From positions 1-59,828 of the forward strand of contig CACHPE010000009.1 in assembly GCA_902581605.1 (NCBI GenBank): 59,828 nt of DNA. Direction: 5' to 3'. Below are positions 9,341-16,980 of the stretch, piece by piece (the first letter of the stretch is position 1; each line of letters starts with the position of its first letter). This DNA comes from an uncultured Pelagibacteraceae bacterium. Lineage in GTDB: Bacteria > Pseudomonadota > Alphaproteobacteria > Pelagibacterales > Pelagibacteraceae. The notes under the pieces are model-generated. The model saw only the letters and a list, made by a program, of their open reading frames with translations, did no database searches and was not told where the DNA came from. The translations under genes were made by a program, and so were the position numbers.

Positions 9341-10124
9341 AAATATACTTCAAAATATCATTCAAAAGAAAATTGAAAAAGTTGATAAATTAAAAAAATC
9401 CTTAGATCTTAAAACTTTGGATGAATTAATTAATAAAAACAACAGCTATATTAATTTTAAAGAGAAAATAGAAAATAATATAAAAAATAATAAAACTTCA
9501 ATTATTGCTGAAATTAAAAAAGCAAGTCCTTCAGCGGGTATAATAATTGATGATTATAATCCTGTAGATATTGCTCAAATTTATTTAAATAATAAAGCAA
9601 CTTGTCTTTCAGTTTTAACCGAAGAAGATTATTTTTTAGGAAATTTAATTCACATAAGTAAAATAAAAGATAAAATAAATTTACCTATATTGTGTAAAGA
9701 TTTTTTTATCGATAAATTTCAAATACCTTTAGCCAAAAGTTATGGTGCAGATGCTATTTTAATTATTTTGGCTGGAGTTTCAGATGATCTTGCTTATGAA
9801 TTATATGATGAAGCTATGAAATATAATATGTCGGTTATTGTTGAAGTTCATACAGTAGAAGAAGCTAAAAAAGCTTTAAATTTTAAAAATGCATTAATTG
9901 GAATAAACAACAGAAATTTAAAAACACTTAAAACTGATATAAATACAACCTATGATATTTATGATGTTGTAAAAACTCACAAAGGTCCTTTAATATCTGA
10001 AAGTGGAATTAAGAATAAAGATGAGTTATTAGATCTAAATAACAAAACATCAATTAACACTTTTTTAATTGGTGAATCACTTTTGAAAAAATTAGATAAA
10101 AATTCTATTTTTTCAGTTTTATAG
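9333..10124 (+). CDS. trpC: Indole-3-glycerol phosphate synthase
   Basis: Closes the indole ring from carboxyphenylamino-deoxyribulose phosphate. The 263-residue TIM barrel has the catalytic IIAEIKKASPSAG motif, LPILCKDFFID, the GADAILIILAG strand, VEVHTVEEA, IGINNRNLKTLKTD and the phosphate-binding LISESGI and FLIGESLL ends. It is a single-function TrpC, not fused to TrpF. The trp run here stops at trpC; trpF, trpB and trpA are not in the window. It is followed by the lexA regulatory region after a T8 run. Confidence 0.97.
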   Translation: MSENILQNIIQKKIEKVDKLKKSLDLKTLDELINKNNSYINFKEKIENNIKNNKTSIIAEIKKASPSAGIIIDDYNPVDIAQIYLNNKATCLSVLTEEDYFLGNLIHISKIKDKINLPILCKDFFIDKFQIPLAKSYGADAILIILAGVSDDLAYELYDEAMKYNMSVIVEVHTVEEAKKALNFKNALIGINNRNLKTLKTDINTTYDIYDVVKTHKGPLISESGIKNKDELLDLNNKTSINTFLIGESLLKKLDKNSIFSVL

Positions 10125-10174
10125 CCAAATTAAGCCCTATTTTACTTGTTTTTTTTAGTATTGTTAATCTAAAA

Positions 10175-10189
10175 GAACTTTTATAGAAC
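10175..10189 (+). promoter_or_regulatory. LexA box 1 (GAAC-N7-GAAC) upstream of lexA
   Basis: GAAC at 10175-10178 and again at 10186-10189 with exactly seven bases between. This is the direct repeat recognised by alphaproteobacterial LexA (GTTC-N7-GTTC read on the other strand). It covers a possible -10 region (TATAGA at 10182-10187), so LexA bound here would block lexA transcription. Confidence 0.75.
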
Positions 10190-10196
10190 ATTATTT

Positions 10197-10211
10197 GTAC
10201 GATATTTGTTC
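10197..10211 (+). promoter_or_regulatory. LexA box 2 (GTAC-N7-GTTC), directly before the lexA start codon
   Basis: GTAC at 10197-10200 and GTTC at 10208-10211 with a seven-base spacer, one mismatch from the alphaproteobacterial LexA consensus. It lies in opposite orientation to box 1, and ends two bases before the ATG at 10214. Two boxes within 37 bases indicate autoregulation with probable cooperative binding. Confidence 0.6.
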
Positions 10212-10213
10212 TT

Positions 10214-10891
10214 ATGCTAACAAAAAAACAAAAAAACCTACTTTTATTTATCAACAAGAAGTTGAGAAGTTCAGGCGTATCTCCTTCTTATGAAGAGATG
10301 AAACAATCTCTTAATTTAAAATCTAAATCAGGAATTCACAGATTAATTAGTGCTTTAGAAGAAAGAGGTTTTATAAAAAGATTAGCGCACAAAGCAAGAG
10401 CTTTAGAGGTAATTAAGTTACCTGAGACCGCTTCTGCAAATGATATTTATAATAGCTTTTCACCAAGTGTAATTAAAGGTGGTTTAGATGAAGAACAAAC
10501 TACTTCTGATGAAGTAGAAGTGCCAGTACTTGGAAAAATTGCTGCAGGAACACCTGTTGAAGCAATACAAAATGAGGTTTCTAGAATTCCTCTACCAAAT
10601 AATTTAGAAAAAAATGGTGATTACTTTGGATTAAAAGTTCAAGGTGACTCGATGATAGATGCAGGTATTCATGAAGGTGATACTGTTATTATTAAAAGAA
10701 CTGATACTGCTGATAATGGTAAAATTGTAGTTGCATTAATAGATGAGCATGAAGCAATGTTAAAAAGAATTCGTAAAAAAGGTAAAGTTGTGGCCCTTGA
10801 AAGCGCTAATAGAAACTATGAAACAAAGATTTTTGGACCTGATAGAGTAAAAGTTCAAGGAGTTTTAGTATCTTTATATAGAAACTTCTAA
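10214..10891 (+). CDS. lexA: SOS response repressor LexA
   Basis: Represses DNA-damage genes and cleaves itself when RecA is activated. In 225 residues, the winged-helix DNA-binding domain (about 1-65) has the alphaproteobacterial SGVSPSYEEMK and SKSGIHRLISALEERGFI recognition helix. The linker is followed by an S24 peptidase domain with cleavage site Ala111-Gly112 (KIAAGTPVEA), catalytic Ser146 (GDSMIDAGI) and Lys184 (EAMLKRI). All residues needed for self-cleavage are present. Two LexA boxes precede it. gltX starts 22 bases downstream and may be partly co-transcribed. Confidence 0.97.
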   Translation: MLTKKQKNLLLFINKKLRSSGVSPSYEEMKQSLNLKSKSGIHRLISALEERGFIKRLAHKARALEVIKLPETASANDIYNSFSPSVIKGGLDEEQTTSDEVEVPVLGKIAAGTPVEAIQNEVSRIPLPNNLEKNGDYFGLKVQGDSMIDAGIHEGDTVIIKRTDTADNGKIVVALIDEHEAMLKRIRKKGKVVALESANRNYETKIFGPDRVKVQGVLVSLYRNF

Positions 10892-10913
10892 AAAAATAGT
10901 CTAAATAACATTG

Positions 10914-12314
10914 ATGTCTAAAGTAGCAACACGTTTTGCACCGTCTCCTACTGGAGCTCTTCATATTGGTGGAGTTAGAACTGCCTTATTTAATTGGTTG
11001 TTCTCTAAAAATCAAAAAGGAACTTTTCATCTAAGGATTGAAGATACTGATAAAGAAAGATCCAAAGAGAAACATAAAATACAAATTATTAATTCATTAA
11101 AGTGGATAGGAATTGAACATGATGGTGAAGAGTATATTCAATCACAAAAAATAGAAGATCACATTAAAGTTGCTAATGAATTATTACAAAAAGGGAATGC
11201 GTATAAATGTTACTGCTCTGCTGAAGAGATAGAGGAGCAAAAAAAAAGAGCTAAACAAAAGAAGATGCCATATATTTATAATAGAAAATGGAGAGATGCA
11301 GATGAAAAAGATGCTCCTAAAAATGTTAAACCCGTAATTAGATTTAAAAGTAAAATAGAGGGAAATTCTAAACTAAAAGATCTAGTTCAAGGAGATGTTG
11401 AAATTGAAAATAATACAATAGAAGATTTTATAATTTTAAGAAACGATGGAACACCGACTTACAATCTTTCTGCAACTGTTGATGATCATCAAATGGGAAT
11501 GACACATATAATTAGAGGAGATGATCATAAAATAAATACTTTTAAGCAAATACAAATATATCAAGCAATGGATTGGGATGTTCCAGAATTTGCACACATT
11601 CCATTAATTCACACTATTGAAGGTAAAAAACTGTCTAAAAGAGATAATGCCTCGACTTTGGATGATTACTCAAAAATAGGGATAATACCTGATGCGTTAA
11701 GAAATTATTTACTAAGACTTGGATGGTCATATCAAGACAAAGAAATATTTACTCTAAATGAGAGTATTGAATACTTTAATTTAGAAGGTATTGGAAAATC
11801 ACCGTCAAAACTAGATATAAGCAGAATTTTATCAATGAATGAGCACTATATAAAAACAATCAACGAAAACGAACTTTATCAAAATCTATTCGAATATTGC
11901 AAAATTTATAAAGATGAAATTAAAAATGATAAAGAAATAAAAATTAAATCCTCATTATCTTTTTTAAAAAATAAGGCCAAAACCTTAGAAGATATCTATA
12001 ATAATGCAAAATTTATCATCAATGATGAAATTAACTTCAATCAGGACCATTTAAAATTGATTGATGATAAAGCAAAAAAAATTATTTCAGAATTTATTAA
12101 AGAATTATCATCTAAATCAACTATAAATAAAGAGAATTTGGAGCCCGTTGTAAATAATTTAATTAAAACAAATGATACAAACTTTAAAGGAGTTGGTCAG
12201 CCTATACGGATTGCTTTAACAGGATCAAAATTTGGTCCTGGTTTATATGATATTGTAATTTCCTTAGGAAAAGATGAGGTTATAAAAAGATTACAAAGAC
12301 AAATAGTTATTTAA
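10914..12314 (+). CDS. gltX: Glutamyl-tRNA synthetase
   Basis: Charges tRNA-Glu; in alphaproteobacteria such enzymes often also charge tRNA-Gln for later amidation. Class I synthetase of 466 residues with APSPTGALHIGG (HIGH box variant, 9-20), DTDKERS, RGDDHKINTFKQI and the KMSKS-type loop GKKLSKRDNAS. I chose ATG 10914 over the TTG three bases earlier because family members begin directly with the catalytic strand. Its last 24 bases overlap the 3' end of the convergent lpxB gene, leaving no room for a terminator between them. Confidence 0.96.
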   Translation: MSKVATRFAPSPTGALHIGGVRTALFNWLFSKNQKGTFHLRIEDTDKERSKEKHKIQIINSLKWIGIEHDGEEYIQSQKIEDHIKVANELLQKGNAYKCYCSAEEIEEQKKRAKQKKMPYIYNRKWRDADEKDAPKNVKPVIRFKSKIEGNSKLKDLVQGDVEIENNTIEDFIILRNDGTPTYNLSATVDDHQMGMTHIIRGDDHKINTFKQIQIYQAMDWDVPEFAHIPLIHTIEGKKLSKRDNASTLDDYSKIGIIPDALRNYLLRLGWSYQDKEIFTLNESIEYFNLEGIGKSPSKLDISRILSMNEHYIKTINENELYQNLFEYCKIYKDEIKNDKEIKIKSSLSFLKNKAKTLEDIYNNAKFIINDEINFNQDHLKLIDDKAKKIISEFIKELSSKSTINKENLEPVVNNLIKTNDTNFKGVGQPIRIALTGSKFGPGLYDIVISLGKDEVIKRLQRQIVI

Positions 12315-13424
12315 CGTTTTACTAGCCTCTAAAGAGGAAGAGCTTTCAGACTTAATGCCATTCAATGTTTTAGAGCAAATTTTAACCTGATCTTGCATAG
12401 CTTTAGGATTATTTAAAAAATACACTACAGATTTATAAATTTCGTTAGGATTACATTCACCTTGTAACAATTCAGGTATAATTTCTTTTTTATTTATTAT
12501 GTTAATAATGTTAGCGTACTTAACTTTAACCAGTAATTTCATGATAAAATAATTTATAAAATTTATTTTATAAATTATTATAGATGGAATTTTAAAATTA
12601 CAAATTTCCAAAGAAATAGTTCCGGACTTAGCAACAGCAAAAATTGAATTAATTAAAGTTTTATTTTTGATATTTTCATCAGATATAACTTGAATATTGT
12701 CAATATGTAACTTGTGTAAATAATTATTTATATGATTTTTATTTTCACTGGTTGCGTGAAATATAAAGGAAAAATTATTAAAGTTTTTATTCATTAATTT
12801 AACAAAATCAATCAGTATTGGCATTAAAACTTTTATTTCAGACTCTCTACTTCCTGGGAAAATTGAAATTATTTTTTGTTTTGTTGTAAGCAAATTTGAT
12901 AAATCAACTTTTTGATTTTCTTTTTCTAACAACGGATGCCCTACAAAAGTATTTTTAATGTTCTCTTTATCAAAATATTTCTTCTCAAAATCAAAAAGTA
13001 AAAGCACATGATCAAGAAATTTTTTAAATTTTTTTACTCTATTTTCTCTCCAGATCCATACCTGTGGAGCAACATAATGAATTGTTTTAATTGAAGGATT
13101 CATTTTTTTTACTTTTTCTGCAACACGCAAAGTAAATTCTGGGCTGTCTACAGTAAATAGGATATCAGGATTAAATTTAATTATTTCTTTTATTGTGAAA
13201 TTTATTTTTTTTTTAATTTTAAAAATATTAAATAATATACTTGTAAAACCTATATAAGTTATTTCTTTTAGATTAAATATTGATTTGACTCCTAGCTTTT
13301 CCAGATTTTCTCCACCCACACATGAATATTTAATATTCGGGTTTATTTCTTTTAGCTTTAAAATTACTTTTGAAGCTAATTTATCACCTGAGGGCTCTCC
13401 TGTAACAATAAAAATTCTTTTCAT
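12291..13424 (-). CDS. lpxB: Lipid-A-disaccharide synthase
   Basis: Joins lipid X with UDP-diacylglucosamine to form the lipid A disaccharide at the inner membrane. The 377-residue GT19 protein starts IFIVTGEPSGDKLASKV and contains DSPEFTLRVAEKVK, HYVAPQVWIWRENRVKK, FVGHPL and the nucleotide-sugar site IFPGSRESEI. It is the last gene of the long rpsB-to-lpxB run; its start overlaps lpxI by four bases. The final codons overlap gltX, which converges from the other strand. Confidence 0.96.
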   Translation of the reverse strand: MKRIFIVTGEPSGDKLASKVILKLKEINPNIKYSCVGGENLEKLGVKSIFNLKEITYIGFTSILFNIFKIKKKINFTIKEIIKFNPDILFTVDSPEFTLRVAEKVKKMNPSIKTIHYVAPQVWIWRENRVKKFKKFLDHVLLLFDFEKKYFDKENIKNTFVGHPLLEKENQKVDLSNLLTTKQKIISIFPGSRESEIKVLMPILIDFVKLMNKNFNNFSFIFHATSENKNHINNYLHKLHIDNIQVISDENIKNKTLINSIFAVAKSGTISLEICNFKIPSIIIYKINFINYFIMKLLVKVKYANIINIINKKEIIPELLQGECNPNEIYKSVVYFLNNPKAMQDQVKICSKTLNGIKSESSSSLEASKTLNNYLSL

Positions 13425-14212
13425 AAAATGTGTATAAAAATTTTATTTTTATTAGCAAAATAGATTGATTTTTTTTGATCTAAAAAAATATTTTCTTTAG
13501 ATTTTAATACAATTCCTTTTAAATTAGCCTTTTTACAATCCATTAATGTATCAAAACCAATGGTGGGTAAATCAGCTCTTAAATCTTGTTTTTTTTTAGG
13601 AAATTTAATTAATATTCCATTTTTTTGATCATTTCTGATTGTTTTTTCAATCATTTTTTTTGTTCCTCTAGATGTTTCTTTTTTAATTACTTTATTGTTT
13701 TTAACAATTACAGCTTGTGTATGGTTATAAGGGCTTAATTTTTTTAAATATTTTAAACCTTGACCTATTTCTTTTAAATCATCCAAAGTTGGCTTAAGTT
13801 TTGTATATGTGCCTTTATTTAAAGTTAATTCTGGATTAAAAAAATTGGATTTTATAACTTTAATTTTATTTTCATTTAAAATGTTAATAAGCTCTTTTAA
13901 AATAGCTGCATCTCCTAGTTTAAATGCTTTAATAATTCTAGGTAAATAATAAAAACCTTTGAAGTCTAATTTAAGATTTGATATTTTTGGTTTTTCTATT
14001 TTTCCAGCAAAAAGAACTTTTTTACATTTCTTATCATGAATTAATTTTAAAATTTCTCCAAATTTACCAATACTTATAAAATAACTATTTTTATATTTTT
14101 TAAATAAATTTTTTTTAGTCAAATCTATAATAAAATATTTTTTTCTTTTTTTTTTTAATTTTTTTAAAATTAATGATGGAAAATCTGTTCCACCTAAAAA
14201 AAGTCCAATCAT
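13421..14212 (-). CDS. lpxI: UDP-2,3-diacylglucosamine diphosphatase LpxI
   Basis: Hydrolyses UDP-2,3-diacylglucosamine to lipid X, the step between LpxD and LpxB. The 263-residue protein matches the LpxI (formerly DUF1009) family. It has a short N-terminal domain beginning IGLFLGGTDFPSLILK and a catalytic C-terminal domain with LGDAAILKELINIL, NHTQAVIVKNNKVI, TRGTKKMIEKT and DLRADLPTIGFDTL. This is the alphaproteobacterial alternative to LpxH, and its place between lpxA and lpxB is the standard one. It is very Lys-rich, as AT-rich codon bias would produce. Confidence 0.93.
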   Translation of the reverse strand: MIGLFLGGTDFPSLILKKLKKKRKKYFIIDLTKKNLFKKYKNSYFISIGKFGEILKLIHDKKCKKVLFAGKIEKPKISNLKLDFKGFYYLPRIIKAFKLGDAAILKELINILNENKIKVIKSNFFNPELTLNKGTYTKLKPTLDDLKEIGQGLKYLKKLSPYNHTQAVIVKNNKVIKKETSRGTKKMIEKTIRNDQKNGILIKFPKKKQDLRADLPTIGFDTLMDCKKANLKGIVLKSKENIFLDQKKSIYFANKNKIFIHIL

Positions 14213-14213
14213 T

Positions 14214-14996
14214 TTATTTTATTTCTGGAGTGCAAATAGGTCTCTTTTTATCTTTGTTTATAAATTCTATTACTTCATTAACTAATTCATTTTGTTTAAA
14301 TTCAATATTTAAATTTTTCAAATTTTCACTAAGCTTTTCAGTTTTAAACATATCTTTATATGCATCCGTTAAGCAAATTATGTCTTTATTAGGTGTATTT
14401 ATTCTTCTTAATCCTACAATATTTATGCCGTTTAAAACATTCCTGTTACCTGTAGATAATCCATATGGTATTACATCTCTTGATACACCGGTCATACCAC
14501 CAACCATTGCCATTTTACCTATTCTAGTAAACTGATGTACTCCACAATTTCCTCCAAGTATAACGTAATCATCAATAATAGCATGTCCTGCTATAGCTGC
14601 ATTATTTGCAATTACAATTTTGTTTCCTAATCTACAATCATGGGCTATATGCGCTCCTATCATCAATAAATTGTCATTACCTATGCTTGTAGTTCCTCCT
14701 CCTTGGACTGTACCAGGATTAATTGTAACGTATTCTCTAATGATATTGTTGTTTCCAATAATTAAACTTGTTTTTTCACCTTTGTACTTCATGTCCTGAG
14801 GGTCGTTTCCAATCGATGCAAATGGATAAATTTTATTATTAGTACCAATTTTTGTATCACCTACTATACTAACATGAGATTGAATTTGTGTATTGTCTCC
14901 AATTACTACTTTGGGTCCGATAACTGAATAAGCTCCAATTTTAACATTCTTTGAAATAACTGCTTTTGGATCTACGATTGCAGTTTGATGAATCAT
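14214..14996 (-). CDS. lpxA: UDP-N-acetylglucosamine acyltransferase
   Basis: Transfers a 3-hydroxyacyl chain from ACP to UDP-GlcNAc, first step of lipid A synthesis. The 260-residue protein is a left-handed beta helix of hexapeptide repeats (IGAYSVIGPKVVIGDN and onward). It has the invariant loop GNDPQDMKYKGE, catalytic His119 in AHIAHDC, and the C-terminal helical domain with GLRRINTP. It starts within the end of lpxD (four-base overlap) and ends one base before lpxI. Confidence 0.97.
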   Translation of the reverse strand: MIHQTAIVDPKAVISKNVKIGAYSVIGPKVVIGDNTQIQSHVSIVGDTKIGTNNKIYPFASIGNDPQDMKYKGEKTSLIIGNNNIIREYVTINPGTVQGGGTTSIGNDNLLMIGAHIAHDCRLGNKIVIANNAAIAGHAIIDDYVILGGNCGVHQFTRIGKMAMVGGMTGVSRDVIPYGLSTGNRNVLNGINIVGLRRINTPNKDIICLTDAYKDMFKTEKLSENLKNLNIEFKQNELVNEVIEFINKDKKRPICTPEIK

Positions 14997-15973
14997 TTAA
15001 TATCCCTTAAAAAATCTCTAATATTTTTGGCTGGATAACCCATTACTTTCGAATTATCTGGAATATCTTTTATTACTCCACTGCCTCCACCAATTTCTAC
15101 ATTATTTCCAATTCTTAAATGTCCTGATATTCCTGCCTGTCCACCGATTTTAACATTATTACCAATGATTGAACTACCAGCTATACCTACTTGACCTGCT
15201 ATAATTGAATTTTCACCTATTTTAACATTATGTGCGATATGTATTTGATTATCTAAATAAGTATTTTTACCAATAATTGTATTGGACATAGATCCTCTAT
15301 CTATTGTTGAGTTGCAACCAATTTCACAATAATCCTCTATAATTACTATCCCAATATGTGGATATCTTAAATTTTTTTTATTTATTGGAAAGAAACCAAA
15401 TCCATGTTTACCTAAGACACAACTATCTAAAATTTTTACGTTATTTTTAATTACAGTACTTCTTAAAATAACATTTGACCCTATAGAACAATCATTTCCA
15501 ATAGAAACATTTTTTTCAATAATTGTATTGTGGCCAATAGAACAATTTGTACCTATAGAAACATTTTTACCAATCAGAACATTTCTTCCATATTTTACAA
15601 TATTTTGAAATTTTGTTTCTTCTATAGGTAATATAGTGTCATCAAAATTATCCTCTATTGAAGCTGGGTAAAATCTTGAAGTTATTTTTGATAGTGAAAC
15701 TAAAACATTGTCTACATTTATTGGAATACAATTTTTAGGCAAAATGTGATTTAAGTTTTTTAATGTAATGCAATATGAAGCTTTTGTATTTTTTGCAACA
15801 TTTTCATATTTTTTTGAATTTAAAAAAGTAATTTCATTTTTTTTAGCCATCACTAAATCTTTAACATCAGAAATATCTTGATCGGTTGATAATTTAAAAT
15901 CATCTAATCTTAAAATTTTCAAAATTTCAGAAATTTTGACAGGACCATGATTTTTGTAAAAGGGATTAACCAT
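14993..15973 (-). CDS. lpxD: UDP-3-O-(3-hydroxyacyl)glucosamine N-acyltransferase
   Basis: Adds the N-linked hydroxyacyl chain to UDP-3-O-acylglucosamine in lipid A synthesis. It has 326 residues from the chosen ATG, which begins MVNPFYKNHGPVKISEIL like other alphaproteobacterial LpxD proteins; the frame runs five codons further up to a TTG, which I judge unused. An N-terminal uridine-binding domain is followed by many hexapeptide repeats and the catalytic HIAHNVKIGENSIIAGQVGIAGS segment. It lies after fabZ rather than before it, the reverse of the usual order. A 51-base gap upstream, the largest inside this run, could hold a weak internal promoter. Confidence 0.96.
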   Translation of the reverse strand: MVNPFYKNHGPVKISEILKILRLDDFKLSTDQDISDVKDLVMAKKNEITFLNSKKYENVAKNTKASYCITLKNLNHILPKNCIPINVDNVLVSLSKITSRFYPASIEDNFDDTILPIEETKFQNIVKYGRNVLIGKNVSIGTNCSIGHNTIIEKNVSIGNDCSIGSNVILRSTVIKNNVKILDSCVLGKHGFGFFPINKKNLRYPHIGIVIIEDYCEIGCNSTIDRGSMSNTIIGKNTYLDNQIHIAHNVKIGENSIIAGQVGIAGSSIIGNNVKIGGQAGISGHLRIGNNVEIGGGSGVIKDIPDNSKVMGYPAKNIRDFLRDIK

Positions 15974-16024
15974 AAGTGTTTTTAGCAAAGAAGAAAAATA
16001 AAAGTTATCAATAATTATTGCTAT

Positions 16025-16471
16025 TTATTTCTTGTCTACAATAGTAGCAGACCAAATAGCATCAGCCATTTTTTTATCTTCAACAAAAGCTTCACCTTTA
16101 TACTTCCAAACCTTACCGTGTGATCTTATAGCTTCAATATTTAATTCAAGTTTACAATCTGGTATAACTGGATTTCTAAACCTAGCTTTTTCTACACCCA
16201 TTAAAAATACCAGCTTATCCTCATATGTGGATTTATCTAAACCATGAGCTGTCAAAGCTGCTGCCGCTTGTCCAAAAGACTCGACAATTAAAACTCCAGG
16301 CATAACTGGATTATCTGGAAAATGGCCCTGTACAAAAAAACTATCCTTTCTAACATTTACAATTGCAGTAGCAGAAAATAATTTTTTAATATTGTACAAT
16401 TCATCTATCAACAGCATTGGCTCTCTATGTGGTAATAGTTCTTCAATTTGTTTTTTATCAAGTTTTTGCAT
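16025..16471 (-). CDS. fabZ: 3-hydroxyacyl-ACP dehydratase FabZ
   Basis: Dehydrates 3-hydroxyacyl-ACP in fatty acid elongation and competes with LpxA and LpxD for the same substrate. This explains its place in the lipid A cluster. The 148-residue hot-dog protein has LLPHREPMLLIDEL near the N terminus, catalytic His50 in QGHFPDNPVMPG and Glu64 in LIVESFGQAAA. The start follows the skp stop with no base between. It sits between skp and lpxD, whereas most proteobacteria have skp-lpxD-fabZ. Confidence 0.97.
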   Translation of the reverse strand: MQKLDKKQIEELLPHREPMLLIDELYNIKKLFSATAIVNVRKDSFFVQGHFPDNPVMPGVLIVESFGQAAAALTAHGLDKSTYEDKLVFLMGVEKARFRNPVIPDCKLELNIEAIRSHGKVWKYKGEAFVEDKKMADAIWSATIVDKK

Positions 16472-16975
16472 TTATTTTAACTTTGTATTTACCAATTCTA
16501 AAATATTTTGAGTTATATCATAACTTGTTTTTCCAATTAATATATTTTTTTTGTCCAAAACTAAATCAATTGATTTTTCTTTTACATATTCTGAGATTAT
16601 AGGATTCATCTCCTGCATCAAACTAGATAATTCATTTTTTTTATAAATATTAAATTCTTTAACCATTCTATCTTTTTCTTTTTTAAATTGAACAATTTGA
16701 ACTTTTAAATCTTCAATTTGTTTATTTAATTCGTTTTCAGATAAAATATTTTTTTTAATTTCAAGATCTTTTTCTTTATTTTTTAGAATATTTTCTTTTT
16801 TTTCAAGTTCTAATATATTTTTTTTATTTTTTTCATCAATTTGTTTAAATATTAATTTACCTTTATCAGAATTAGATAAAACATAATTAATATCTAGAAA
16901 AACAATTTTATCATTTGCAAATGAAGTATTTATTAGAATTAAAATTAAAATATTAATTTTTAAGAAGAGTTTCAT
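16472..16975 (-). CDS. skp: Skp/OmpH family periplasmic chaperone
   Basis: Predicted periplasmic holdase that shields unfolded outer membrane proteins on their way to BamA. The 167 residues begin with a signal peptide (MKLFLKINILILILINTSFA). It is followed by the conserved KIVFLDINYVLSNS strand, a long Lys/Glu-rich coiled coil (about 45-115) and a C-terminal strand with DLVLDKKNILIGKTSYDIT. Position directly after bamA and before lipid A genes is the classical one. Sequence conservation in this family is low, so the call relies on architecture plus context. Confidence 0.9.
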   Translation of the reverse strand: MKLFLKINILILILINTSFANDKIVFLDINYVLSNSDKGKLIFKQIDEKNKKNILELEKKENILKNKEKDLEIKKNILSENELNKQIEDLKVQIVQFKKEKDRMVKEFNIYKKNELSSLMQEMNPIISEYVKEKSIDLVLDKKNILIGKTSYDITQNILELVNTKLK

Positions 16976-16980
16976 TTAAT

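Noticed and set aside
10128..10160. T8 run after trpC as an intrinsic terminator
   Set aside because: No GC-containing hairpin precedes it.
10911..10913. TTG as gltX start
   Set aside because: An ATG follows immediately and matches the family N terminus.
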